This document shows, piece after piece, positions 1-6,018 of a stretch of DNA of 8,046 nucleotides. The notes under the pieces are model-generated. The model was not told the DNA's origin and ran no database searches. It saw only the letters and a list, made by a program, of their open reading frames with translations. The translations under genes were made by a program, and so were the position numbers. The DNA lies in assembly GCA_003235435.1 (NCBI GenBank), contig QJWF01000238.1:1-8046 (forward strand), read 5' to 3'. The stretch's first letter is position 1. Every line of letters begins with the position of its first letter. The DNA comes from Nitrosomonadales bacterium (GTDB taxonomy: Bacteria > Pseudomonadota > Gammaproteobacteria > Burkholderiales > Gallionellaceae).

Positions 1-1
1 C

Positions 2-685
2 GAAGTTTACGGCATGTGCCACGACGAGGAATTCGACCCGGAAAATTCCGAACTGGTGTGCGGACCGATCAACAAGCTGCGCTGGATATATTCGTGTTCC
101 AAGCAACTGATGGACCGGGTGATTTGGGGTTATGGCATGGAAGGATTGAATTTCACGCTGTTCAGACCGTTCAACTGGATCGGCGCCGGACTGGATTCAA
201 TCCATACCCCGAAGGAAGGCAGCTCACGGGTCGTGACACAATTCCTCGGTCATATCGTGCGCGGCGAGAACATCAGCCTTGTCGACGGAGGTCACCAAAA
301 GCGCGCTTTCACATACGTTGACGACGGCATCGACGCACTGGTGAAGATCATCGCGAACAAGGACGGCATCGCCACCGGCAAGATCTACAACATCGGCAAT
401 CCGGGCAACAACTATGCGATCCGTGATCTTGCCGACATGATGCTGAAACTGGCCATGGAGTATCCCGAGTACCAGGCATCGGCAAGGAAAGTGAAGATCG
501 TCGAGACCACTTCCACAGCTTATTACGGCAAAGGGTATCAGGATGTGCAGAACAGGGTGCCGAAGATCAGCAACACGTGCGAGGAACTGGACTGGAAGCC
601 GACCATCGACATGGCCGACACGTTGCGCAGGATTTTTGACGCTTACCGCAGCCAGGTTGCGGAAGCGCGCAATCTCATGGATTGA
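2..685 (+). CDS. arnA: ArnA, C-terminal UDP-glucuronate dehydrogenase/decarboxylase domain (5' end cut by window)
   Basis: This is the 3' part of a gene that enters from the left in the frame starting at base 2; the ATG at 14 is internal. The product resembles the C-terminal short-chain dehydrogenase domain of ArnA. That domain oxidatively decarboxylates UDP-glucuronic acid to UDP-4-keto-arabinose with NAD+, in the cytoplasm, as the first step of lipid A aminoarabinose modification. Visible signatures are EVYGMC at the very start (its Glu matches the catalytic Glu434 of E. coli ArnA), WIYSCSKQL with the Tyr-x3-Lys catalytic pair, LFRPFNW, DGGHQKRAFT (its Arg matches Arg619), NIGNP and YYGKGYQDV. 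The YGKGYQDV block and the Arg set ArnA apart from generic sugar epimerases. Whether the N-terminal formyltransferase domain is fused cannot be seen, so a stand-alone decarboxylase is possible. arnD follows after 29 bases, which supports an arn operon. Confidence 0.88.
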   Translation, partial: EVYGMCHDEEFDPENSELVCGPINKLRWIYSCSKQLMDRVIWGYGMEGLNFTLFRPFNWIGAGLDSIHTPKEGSSRVVTQFLGHIVRGENISLVDGGHQKRAFTYVDDGIDALVKIIANKDGIATGKIYNIGNPGNNYAIRDLADMMLKLAMEYPEYQASARKVKIVETTSTAYYGKGYQDVQNRVPKISNTCEELDWKPTIDMADTLRRIFDAYRSQVAEARNLMD

Positions 686-714
686 TTCCAATCCAATTTT
701 ATCGGTAAAACAGT

Positions 715-1635
715 ATGCAGCAACTTGCACTCAAGATAGATGTAGACACTTATCGCGGCACCCGGGAAGGTGTGCCGCAACTGGTCGAGGCCCTGAAGCG
801 CCATAACGCTCAGGCGACGTTTTTCTTCTCGCTCGGACCTGACCACACCGGTCGCGCCATCAAGCGAATATTCCGTCCCGGCTTTCTAGGCAAGGTGTCG
901 CGTACCTCGGTGGTCGAGCATTACGGTATCAAGACACTGTTGTACGGGACATTGCTGCCTGCTCCGGATATCGGAAAAAAATGCGCGAGTGAGATGCGCA
1001 TGGTGCAGCTCGCAGGTTTCGAAGTAGGCATCCACTGCTATGACCATATCCGCTGGCAGGATTACGTGGCCGGAAAGGATGCCGAGTGGACGCGGCGGGA
1101 GTTGCAGCGCGCTGTGGATCGTTATACCGAGATATTCGGCGAGGCACCGCATGCGCATGCCGCCGCCGGCTGGCAGATGAACCGCCACGCCTTCCGGTTG
1201 ATGCAGCGGTTCGGTTTCGAATACAGTTCAGACACACGCGGCACGTATCCATTCATCCCGACCTGGCAGGCCGAGATCATCGCATGTCCCCAGCTTCCGA
1301 CAACCTTGCCGACGCTGGATGAACTGATGAACCGCGACGGCATTACCCTGGACAATGTTGTGGAGCATATACTGGAACTGACCGCGGAGCCTCCGGCTAC
1401 CGGCCATGTTTTCACCCTGCACGCCGAGCTGGAGGGCGGGAAATGGCTGCCGATATTCGAGCAGTTGATGCAGGGCTGGCAGGAGCAGGGATATGAACTG
1501 GTGTCGATGCGGCAGTATTTTCAGGGACTGGATGCGAGTGCGCTGCCGCGAAGGGAGGTGCTGATGCAGGAAGTTGAAGGCCGTGTCGGCAAGCTGTCGG
1601 TCGCAGCGAGCGATGCTGTCGCAGGCGCCGCATAA
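715..1635 (+). CDS. arnD: ArnD, 4-deoxy-4-formamido-L-arabinose-phosphoundecaprenol deformylase
   Basis: This is a 306-residue polysaccharide-deacetylase (NodB-fold) enzyme. ArnD removes the formyl group from undecaprenyl-phosphate-linked 4-formamido-arabinose at the inner membrane, giving the L-Ara4N donor that ArnT transfers to lipid A. The N-terminus lines up with E. coli ArnD from residue 1, with IDVDT at 8-12 (metal/catalytic aspartates) and RGTREGVP just after, which fixes the start although the ribosome site is weak. GIHCYDH at 105-111 supplies the metal histidines His107 and His111. AAAGWQ, TLPTLDEL and TLHAELEGG (His236) are further family blocks. Length is close to the family's roughly 300 residues, with a small Ala/Val-rich C-terminal extension. 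It lies 29 bases after arnA and 38 bases before a signalling gene on the same strand, so all three may share a transcript. No arnT, arnE or arnF follows within the window. Confidence 0.92.
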   Translation: MQQLALKIDVDTYRGTREGVPQLVEALKRHNAQATFFFSLGPDHTGRAIKRIFRPGFLGKVSRTSVVEHYGIKTLLYGTLLPAPDIGKKCASEMRMVQLAGFEVGIHCYDHIRWQDYVAGKDAEWTRRELQRAVDRYTEIFGEAPHAHAAAGWQMNRHAFRLMQRFGFEYSSDTRGTYPFIPTWQAEIIACPQLPTTLPTLDELMNRDGITLDNVVEHILELTAEPPATGHVFTLHAELEGGKWLPIFEQLMQGWQEQGYELVSMRQYFQGLDASALPRREVLMQEVEGRVGKLSVAASDAVAGAA

Positions 1636-1673
1636 ACTTTCTTCTATCCGGATCCGGAAAAAACGGAGTAAAC

Positions 1674-3389
1674 ATGAAGTCATGGTGGAATTCGCTGGGC
1701 ATACAGCTAAAACTCCAAATCATCATCCAGCTGGTGTTGATAGCGGTCTTGATACCAACACAGCTTTGGATAGAACGGCACTTCAGGGAGGAGATACTGA
1801 TGGCGGCCGAGAGCAGGGCGCGTATTACGGCTGATGGCGTGATCAACGGTATGAACATGCTGATGCTCAATGGTATCATCGGCAATCCGGAGAGCCGCGC
1901 CTTGTATATCAGTAAGATGGGTGTCTCCGAGGGGATAAAGGAACTGCGGGTGATTCGTTCCGAGCAGGTGCAACAGCAGTTCGGCCCGGGCTTGCCGCAA
2001 GAGCAGCCCATGGATGAGATTGACCGACGGGTGATGGCCAATGCCAAGGCCGAATTCCATCGCATTTACGACAAGGATGTGCCTGAACTTCGCGCTGTTG
2101 TCCCGTTTTTGGTGAGCACTAATTTTCGCGGCACCAACTGTCTCGACTGCCATGATGCCCAGGCAGGTACGGCAAACGGTGCCGCCAGCATCACGCTGGA
2201 TTTGAAAGCCGACTATGAAAACCTCGACAGGACCAGCGCGCTTTTGTGGAGCGGTCAGGCAGTGCTGCAATTGATCCTGTTCCTGCTCATAGGCAGATTT
2301 ACACATAGCATTACGCGACCATTGGAGAATCTGCAAACCACGATGAGTGCATTGCAGAAGGAAGAGGACCTGGCGCGCTATGTGGGGACCATGCAGCCCT
2401 TGAAAGTGGCTGGGGCAGATGAGATTGGCCAATTGAGCTCAACGTTCAACCGTATGGTGAAGACGCTGCAGCAGCAAATGGTATCGCTGCGCATTTCCGA
2501 AGAGATGCAGCAGCGTTATCTCACTCTTGAACGCGAGGAACAGGCCCGATTGCTGGCGTTGCTTGCGGTGATGAACGTCGGCGTTCTGTTCGTCAGCAAG
2601 GAGAACAAGATACTGCATGTAAATCCCACTTTTTTCAGCATTTGGCGGATTTCCTCGAAAACAATTCTGGAAGGCAGGGATGTCACGGACATACCCGGTT
2701 ATCTTTCGCATTTGCTGGCCAATGACAAGTCTTCTGCGCAGCATCTACTGGAGATGCCGGAAACGACCGATCTTTACCTGGCGGACAAGCGGGTTGTGGT
2801 GCAGACATGCTATGTGGTTCGCGATGTTGAAGCGCAGGTAGTGGGACATCTGTGGCTTTACGAGGATGTCACACATGCGCGCAGAACCCCTGAACGGTTG
2901 CTGCATCTGGCTGAAAGCGATGCGCTCACCGGGCTTTGCAACCGTTACCGCTTCACAAGTGAATTGGAACGTTCGCTGATGGAGGCGGGGCGCAATCGCA
3001 CGAAAGTGGCGCTGGTATCATTCGGTATCGATGACCTGAGTTATATCAATGATACGTTCGGGCCTGCTGCCGGGGACAGAGTATTGACCGGAGTGGCCGA
3101 TATAGTCGACAAGAAGACCAGATCCAACGAATTGTTTTGCAGGTTGCGCGGGGATGAGTTTGCTGTACTGATCAGGAATGCAACGGAGAAGGATGCCAAG
3201 GGACTCGCGCAACGCATAAAGGATGATCTGTCGCGTCTCGATTTCGAGTTTGGCGGAGAAAAATTCAAGGTTACCGCAAGCATCGGACTTGCAATATTTC
3301 CTGATCATGGGAAAAGCGAAAAGGAACTGATCACCCATGCAGATGCTGAAATATCCCTGTCCAGACGTTCCGGCAATAATAGCCAGTAG
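1674..3389 (+). CDS. Membrane haem-motif sensor with HAMP, PAS and a degenerate GGDEF domain
   Basis: This 571-residue protein is built like a membrane diguanylate cyclase. TM1 is at about 12-33, followed by a periplasmic domain to about 188, TM2 at about 189-207, HAMP at about 208-270, PAS at about 295-405 and GGDEF from about 410 to the end. The periplasmic part has a c-type haem motif, C156-L-D-C159-H160, in a block (LRAVVPF, NFRGTNC, GAASITLD) that I recognise from haem-containing chemotaxis receptors and sensors of environmental proteobacteria. The GGDEF signature is RGDEF (492-496). The first metal-binding Asp is Gly451, the usual Ala-Leu-Tyr near the C-terminus reads Glu-Ile-Ser, and the catalytic Lys is Arg564. 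DALTG (416-420), IND and the downstream GD are kept. The inhibitory RxxD site reads RSNE (483-486). No EAL domain follows. Cyclase activity is therefore doubtful, and a receptor or regulatory role is possible. The ATG follows a good ribosome site, GGAG at 1665-1668. Confidence 0.9.
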   Translation: MKSWWNSLGIQLKLQIIIQLVLIAVLIPTQLWIERHFREEILMAAESRARITADGVINGMNMLMLNGIIGNPESRALYISKMGVSEGIKELRVIRSEQVQQQFGPGLPQEQPMDEIDRRVMANAKAEFHRIYDKDVPELRAVVPFLVSTNFRGTNCLDCHDAQAGTANGAASITLDLKADYENLDRTSALLWSGQAVLQLILFLLIGRFTHSITRPLENLQTTMSALQKEEDLARYVGTMQPLKVAGADEIGQLSSTFNRMVKTLQQQMVSLRISEEMQQRYLTLEREEQARLLALLAVMNVGVLFVSKENKILHVNPTFFSIWRISSKTILEGRDVTDIPGYLSHLLANDKSSAQHLLEMPETTDLYLADKRVVVQTCYVVRDVEAQVVGHLWLYEDVTHARRTPERLLHLAESDALTGLCNRYRFTSELERSLMEAGRNRTKVALVSFGIDDLSYINDTFGPAAGDRVLTGVADIVDKKTRSNELFCRLRGDEFAVLIRNATEKDAKGLAQRIKDDLSRLDFEFGGEKFKVTASIGLAIFPDHGKSEKELITHADAEISLSRRSGNNSQ

Positions 3390-3472
3390 ACTTCCATATT
3401 GTTGAATTGGTCAATATTAGTTTGGGGCATGATATCTGCTGAGGCAGGCCAGCATTCCGGCATTTCGTTTTC

Positions 3473-3607
3473 TCGCCTGATGCCGTGGTATTCGATGCCG
3501 TGCGAGTTTGCGCTGGACGGCTCGAATAGATTGTGCCCGTCAAATAGCAGTGGTTTTTTCAGGCGTGTCTTGATTAATCCAAAGTCGGGACTTTTGAAGG
3601 GTTTCCT
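3473..3607 (-). pseudogene. C-terminal remnant of a long-type UDP-glucose 6-dehydrogenase
   Basis: The 266-base gap between the signalling gene and ugd contains 45 codons on the minus strand that read like the end of a Bacillus/Pseudomonas-type (about 440-residue) UDP-glucose dehydrogenase. In order they give RKPFKSPDF, LKKPLLFDGHNLFEP and HGIEYHGIRR. The family pattern as I remember it is W(K/N)EF-(K/R)SPDF, then LK-P-(V/L)IFDGRN-(L/I)-(Y/F)-(D/E)P, ending in GfeYxxIGR. Two hallmark positions have changed: the Arg of DGRN is His, and IGR is IRR. There is no start, an in-frame TGA lies just upstream at 3617-3619, and no stop follows the usual C-terminal end: the frame runs on into the antisense of the neighbouring gene. 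The remnant starts 48 bases beyond the stop of intact ugd, on the same strand. It is not a copy of that gene, whose C-terminus (YSRDLFGKD) is of the E. coli type. Nothing else recognisable lies in 3390-3655. Confidence 0.75.
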
Positions 3608-3655
3608 GATGCCGGATCATGGGTGGTAAACGTCGCACTTGCCTTGCCAGAGCAT

Positions 3656-4822
3656 CTAGTCCTTGCCAAAAAGATCACGACTGTAAATCTTGTCTACGAC
3701 GTCCCGGATGTCGTCAGTAATGCGGTTGGCGACGATGATATCGGATTCCTTCTTGAATTGTGCCAGATCATTCACCACTCTTGAATGAAAGAACTCGGCT
3801 TCCTTGAGCACGGGTTCATAAACAATAACCTCGATACCCTTGGCTTTGATCCGCTTCATGATGCCCTGGATGCTGGAAGAGCGGAAGTTATCCGATCCGC
3901 TCTTCATGACCAGGCGATGAATGCCGACTATCCTCGGGTTGCGTTTGACGATGCTTGCCGCGATAAAATCCTTGCGCGTGGTGTTTGAATCGACGATGGC
4001 GTTGATCAGGTTCTGTGGCACATCCCGATAGTTGGCGAGCAGTTGTTTCGTGTCTTTCGGCAGGCAGTAGCCGCCGTAACCGAACGAGGGATTGTTGTAG
4101 TGATCACCGATGCGCGGGTCCAGGCTTACCCCCCGGATGATCTGTTTGGTATCAAGTCCGTGTGTCGCAGCATAAGTATCGAGTTCGTTGAAAAAGGCTA
4201 CACGCATAGCGAGATAGGTGTTGGCAAACAACTTGACGGCCTCGGCCTCGGTCGAGTCGGTAAACAGGGTGGGAATGTCCTGCTTGAGCGCGCCTTGTTT
4301 GAGCAGTTTGGCAAAGGTTTCGGCGCGCGCCGAACGTTCGCCGACGACGATGCGTGAAGGATGGAGGTTGTCATACAACGCACGGCCTTCGCGCAGGAAT
4401 TCCGGCGAGAAAATCAGGTTGCTGCAATTGAACTTGGCACGGGCCCTGACGGTGTATCCGACGGGAATGGTGGATTTGATCACCATCACTGCCTGCGGGT
4501 TGATGCTCATGACATCCTGAATGACGGATTCGATGGATTTGGTATTGAAGTAGTTGGTCTCGGGATCATAGTCCGTCGGTGTGGCGATGATGACATAGTC
4601 CGCTCCGGTATAGGCTTCGAGTTTATCCATCGTAGCCTTAAGGTTGAGCGTTTTGTGTTTCAGGTAATCCTCGATCTCGGCATCTTCAATGGTCGACTGC
4701 TTGCGGTTGAGCATGTCGATTTTTTCCGGAACGATGTCGATTGCAACCACCTCGTTGTGCTGGGCTAGCAAGACAGCGTTGGAAAGGCCTACGTAGCCGG
4801 TACCGGCAATGGCAATTTTCAT
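3656..4822 (-). CDS. ugd: UDP-glucose 6-dehydrogenase, E. coli Ugd type
   Basis: This is a 388-residue NAD-dependent enzyme that oxidises UDP-glucose to UDP-glucuronate in the cytoplasm. The N-terminal Rossmann fold starts with GTGYVG at 7-12. ATPTDYDP and KSTIPVG follow, then the substrate-binding block FSPEFLREG and [17 protein letters not shown]. The catalytic Cys253 lies in [12 protein letters not shown], and MKSGSDNFR and the C-terminal RDLFGKD close the protein. Length and motifs match E. coli Ugd from end to end, which also fixes the start at [12 protein letters not shown]. The ribosome site is weak: the bases just before ATG show no clear GGAG. UDP-glucuronate is the substrate of ArnA encoded at the left of the window, so this gene probably supplies the aminoarabinose pathway and perhaps capsule or exopolysaccharide. 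It stands alone, 189 bases downstream of miaA on the same strand and convergent with the arn genes. An inverted-repeat unit occupies most of its leader. Confidence 0.95.
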   Translation of the reverse strand: MKIAIAGTGYVGLSNAVLLAQHNEVVAIDIVPEKIDMLNRKQSTIEDAEIEDYLKHKTLNLKATMDKLEAYTGADYVIIATPTDYDPETNYFNTKSIESVIQDVMSINPQAVMVIKSTIPVGYTVRARAKFNCSNLIFSPEFLREGRALYDNLHPSRIVVGERSARAETFAKLLKQGALKQDIPTLFTDSTEAEAVKLFANTYLAMRVAFFNELDTYAATHGLDTKQIIRGVSLDPRIGDHYNNPSFGYGGYCLPKDTKQLLANYRDVPQNLINAIVDSNTTRKDFIAASIVKRNPRIVGIHRLVMKSGSDNFRSSSIQGIMKRIKAKGIEVIVYEPVLKEAEFFHSRVVNDLAQFKKESDIIVANRITDDIRDVVDKIYSRDLFGKD

Positions 4823-4836
4823 GAGTGCGAACCCAA

Positions 4837-4938
4837 TTTGCGGGAGAACCGCGGTGTCGCGTGCTCGTTCGTTCCTCGCCTATCTATGTGATATGTCTCG
4901 TCGCTCACTCCGCGGCTCCTTGCACTTCATCCCGCAAA
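4837..4938. repeat. 102-base imperfect inverted-repeat unit in the ugd leader
   Basis: The unit begins with TTTGCGGGA (4837-4845) and ends with its exact reverse complement TCCCGCAAA (4930-4938). Inside, CCGCGG occurs near both ends (4849-4854 and 4910-4915) and can pair as well, giving an interrupted long hairpin with a central region of about 55 bases. No target-site duplication is evident directly outside the ends, but AATTTGCGG is present as a direct repeat at 4835-4843 and 4942-4950. It could be a small MITE-like or dispersed intergenic repeat, or a structured 5' leader of ugd. The layout is impressionistically like known dispersed bacterial intergenic repeats, but no copy number is available from this window. 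Confidence 0.5.
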
Positions 4939-4950
4939 ATGAATTTGCGG
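4932..4950 (-). promoter_or_regulatory. Alternative hairpin competing with the ugd leader inverted repeat
   Basis: CCGCAAA (4932-4938) and TTTGCGG (4944-4950) form a 7-bp stem with a 5-base loop. The arm 4932-4938 is the same one that pairs with 4837-4843 in the larger inverted repeat, so the two structures exclude each other in an RNA running toward ugd. The far arm at 4837-4845 ends 14 bases before the ugd ATG. A switch or attenuator is possible but unproven. There is no U-run after the stem on the minus strand, so it is not a standard terminator. Confidence 0.35.
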
Positions 4951-5011
4951 TAGCATGAATGTAATTTGTTGTTCAGTAAATAAAGTACACATTATGCCGC
5001 AAACTGTGCCC

Positions 5012-5947
5012 CTAGTCAGCGATGAAGGCACTGACTTGTTGTAATAGATCAGTTGCCAGGCAGTCTATCTCGATGTTGTCCGGCATCGAACGCAGCCAGG
5101 TCAATTGCCGTTTGGCAAGCTGGCGTGTCGCCGCGATGCCGGATACCAGCAGTTGCACTTCATTGATCTCGCCCTCCAAATACTGCCAAGCCTGGCGGTA
5201 GCCGACACAACGCATCGATGGCAAGTTGGGATGCAACTGGTAATGTTGCCTGAGAGTCCTCAGTTCTTTTACCAGTCCCCGATCGAGCATGAAACTGAAA
5301 CGGGCAGCGATACGCTGGTGCAGCTTTGCGCGGTCGGAAGGGATCAGCGCGATGGGCAGGATGCGGAAAGGTAATGCGCTGTTCTCCTTTTGCAGGAGCA
5401 ATTTTGACATCGGTTGCCCGCTCAGGCGAAAGATCTCCAGCGCGCGCTGGATGCGTTGCCTGTCGGTCGTTTTCAGGCGCGTGGCGGTTTCTGCATCCAC
5501 CTCGGCGAGTTTGGCGTGCATGTGCTTGATGCCGTGTTGCGCGATCTCCGCATCAAGTTCTGCACGCAACGCTGCATCAGCTTGTGGTAGGAGGCTCAGG
5601 CCTTCGCGCAGTGCCTTGAAATACAGCATTGTGCCCCCCACCAGCAACGGAATCCTGTCGCGCTCAGTGATGGCTTGCATCAGATGCAATGCATCGTGGC
5701 GAAATGCAGCTGCCGAATAAGCTTCGGTGGGGTCGCGAATGTCGACGAGATGGTGCGGCGCGCGCGCAAGCGTTGCGACATCGGGCTTGGCGGTACCGAT
5801 ATCCATACCGCGGAAGACCAGCGCGGAATCCACGCTGATGATTTCAACCGGCATTACTTGAGCCAGTTCCACGGCAACACCTGTCTTGCCGCTTGCGGTG
5901 GGACCCATCAAAAAAATTGCCTGCGGCAATTTTGAGTTGTTAGCCAT
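5012..5947 (-). CDS. miaA: MiaA, tRNA dimethylallyltransferase
   Basis: This 311-residue enzyme transfers the dimethylallyl group from DMAPP to N6 of adenosine 37 in tRNAs that read codons starting with U, making i6A, the precursor of ms2i6A. The P-loop GPTASGKT is at 15-22. [19 protein letters not shown] (36-55) follows, with Asp40 as the residue expected to contact A37. [31 protein letters not shown] and [14 protein letters not shown] are further family blocks. Length is usual for the family (about 310). The start [16 protein letters not shown] gives the standard short lead before the P-loop. The upstream ribosome site is poor and AT-rich. The gene lies 71 bases downstream of mutL on the same strand, the usual proteobacterial mutL-miaA order, so it is probably co-transcribed. 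No hfq follows, unlike in E. coli. Confidence 0.95.
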   Translation of the reverse strand: MANNSKLPQAIFLMGPTASGKTGVAVELAQVMPVEIISVDSALVFRGMDIGTAKPDVATLARAPHHLVDIRDPTEAYSAAAFRHDALHLMQAITERDRIPLLVGGTMLYFKALREGLSLLPQADAALRAELDAEIAQHGIKHMHAKLAEVDAETATRLKTTDRQRIQRALEIFRLSGQPMSKLLLQKENSALPFRILPIALIPSDRAKLHQRIAARFSFMLDRGLVKELRTLRQHYQLHPNLPSMRCVGYRQAWQYLEGEINEVQLLVSGIAATRQLAKRQLTWLRSMPDNIEIDCLATDLLQQVSAFIAD

Positions 5948-5962
5948 TAGATATTAATTAGT

Positions 5963-5991
5963 GTCGTAATTACGAGAATTGGCATTTTCAA
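5963..5991 (-). promoter_or_regulatory. Possible miaA promoter overlapping a 12-base palindrome
   Basis: On the minus strand TTGAAA (5986-5991) is followed after 17 bases by TACGAC (5963-5968), a good -35 with a poor -10 match. The spacer end and -10 overlap the perfect palindrome TCGTAATTACGA (5964-5975), which could be an operator or chance in this AT-rich 71-base gap between mutL and miaA. The evidence is weak and miaA may simply be read from mutL. Confidence 0.25.
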
Positions 5992-6018
5992 ATGGCGACT
6001 AACGGCGAGCCACTATCT

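Noticed and set aside
1647..1663. TCCGGATCCGGA palindrome followed by six A, between arnD and the signalling gene.
   Set aside because: It can form only a four-base-pair stem with a four-base loop, lacks a T-run in either useful direction, and is most likely a chance palindrome.
3396..3417. ATATTG...CAATAT hairpin just after the signalling gene, considered as a terminator.
   Set aside because: The stem is only six AT-rich pairs with a ten-base loop and no T-run follows.
3331..3543. A 70-codon minus-strand open frame in the same gap.
   Set aside because: It is a different frame from the dehydrogenase remnant and runs antisense into the 3' end of the signalling gene; its composition looks like a shadow.
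3399..3629. A 76-codon plus-strand open frame between the signalling gene and ugd.
   Set aside because: It has no recognisable domain, and the same bases on the opposite strand encode the dehydrogenase remnant, which explains the open frame.
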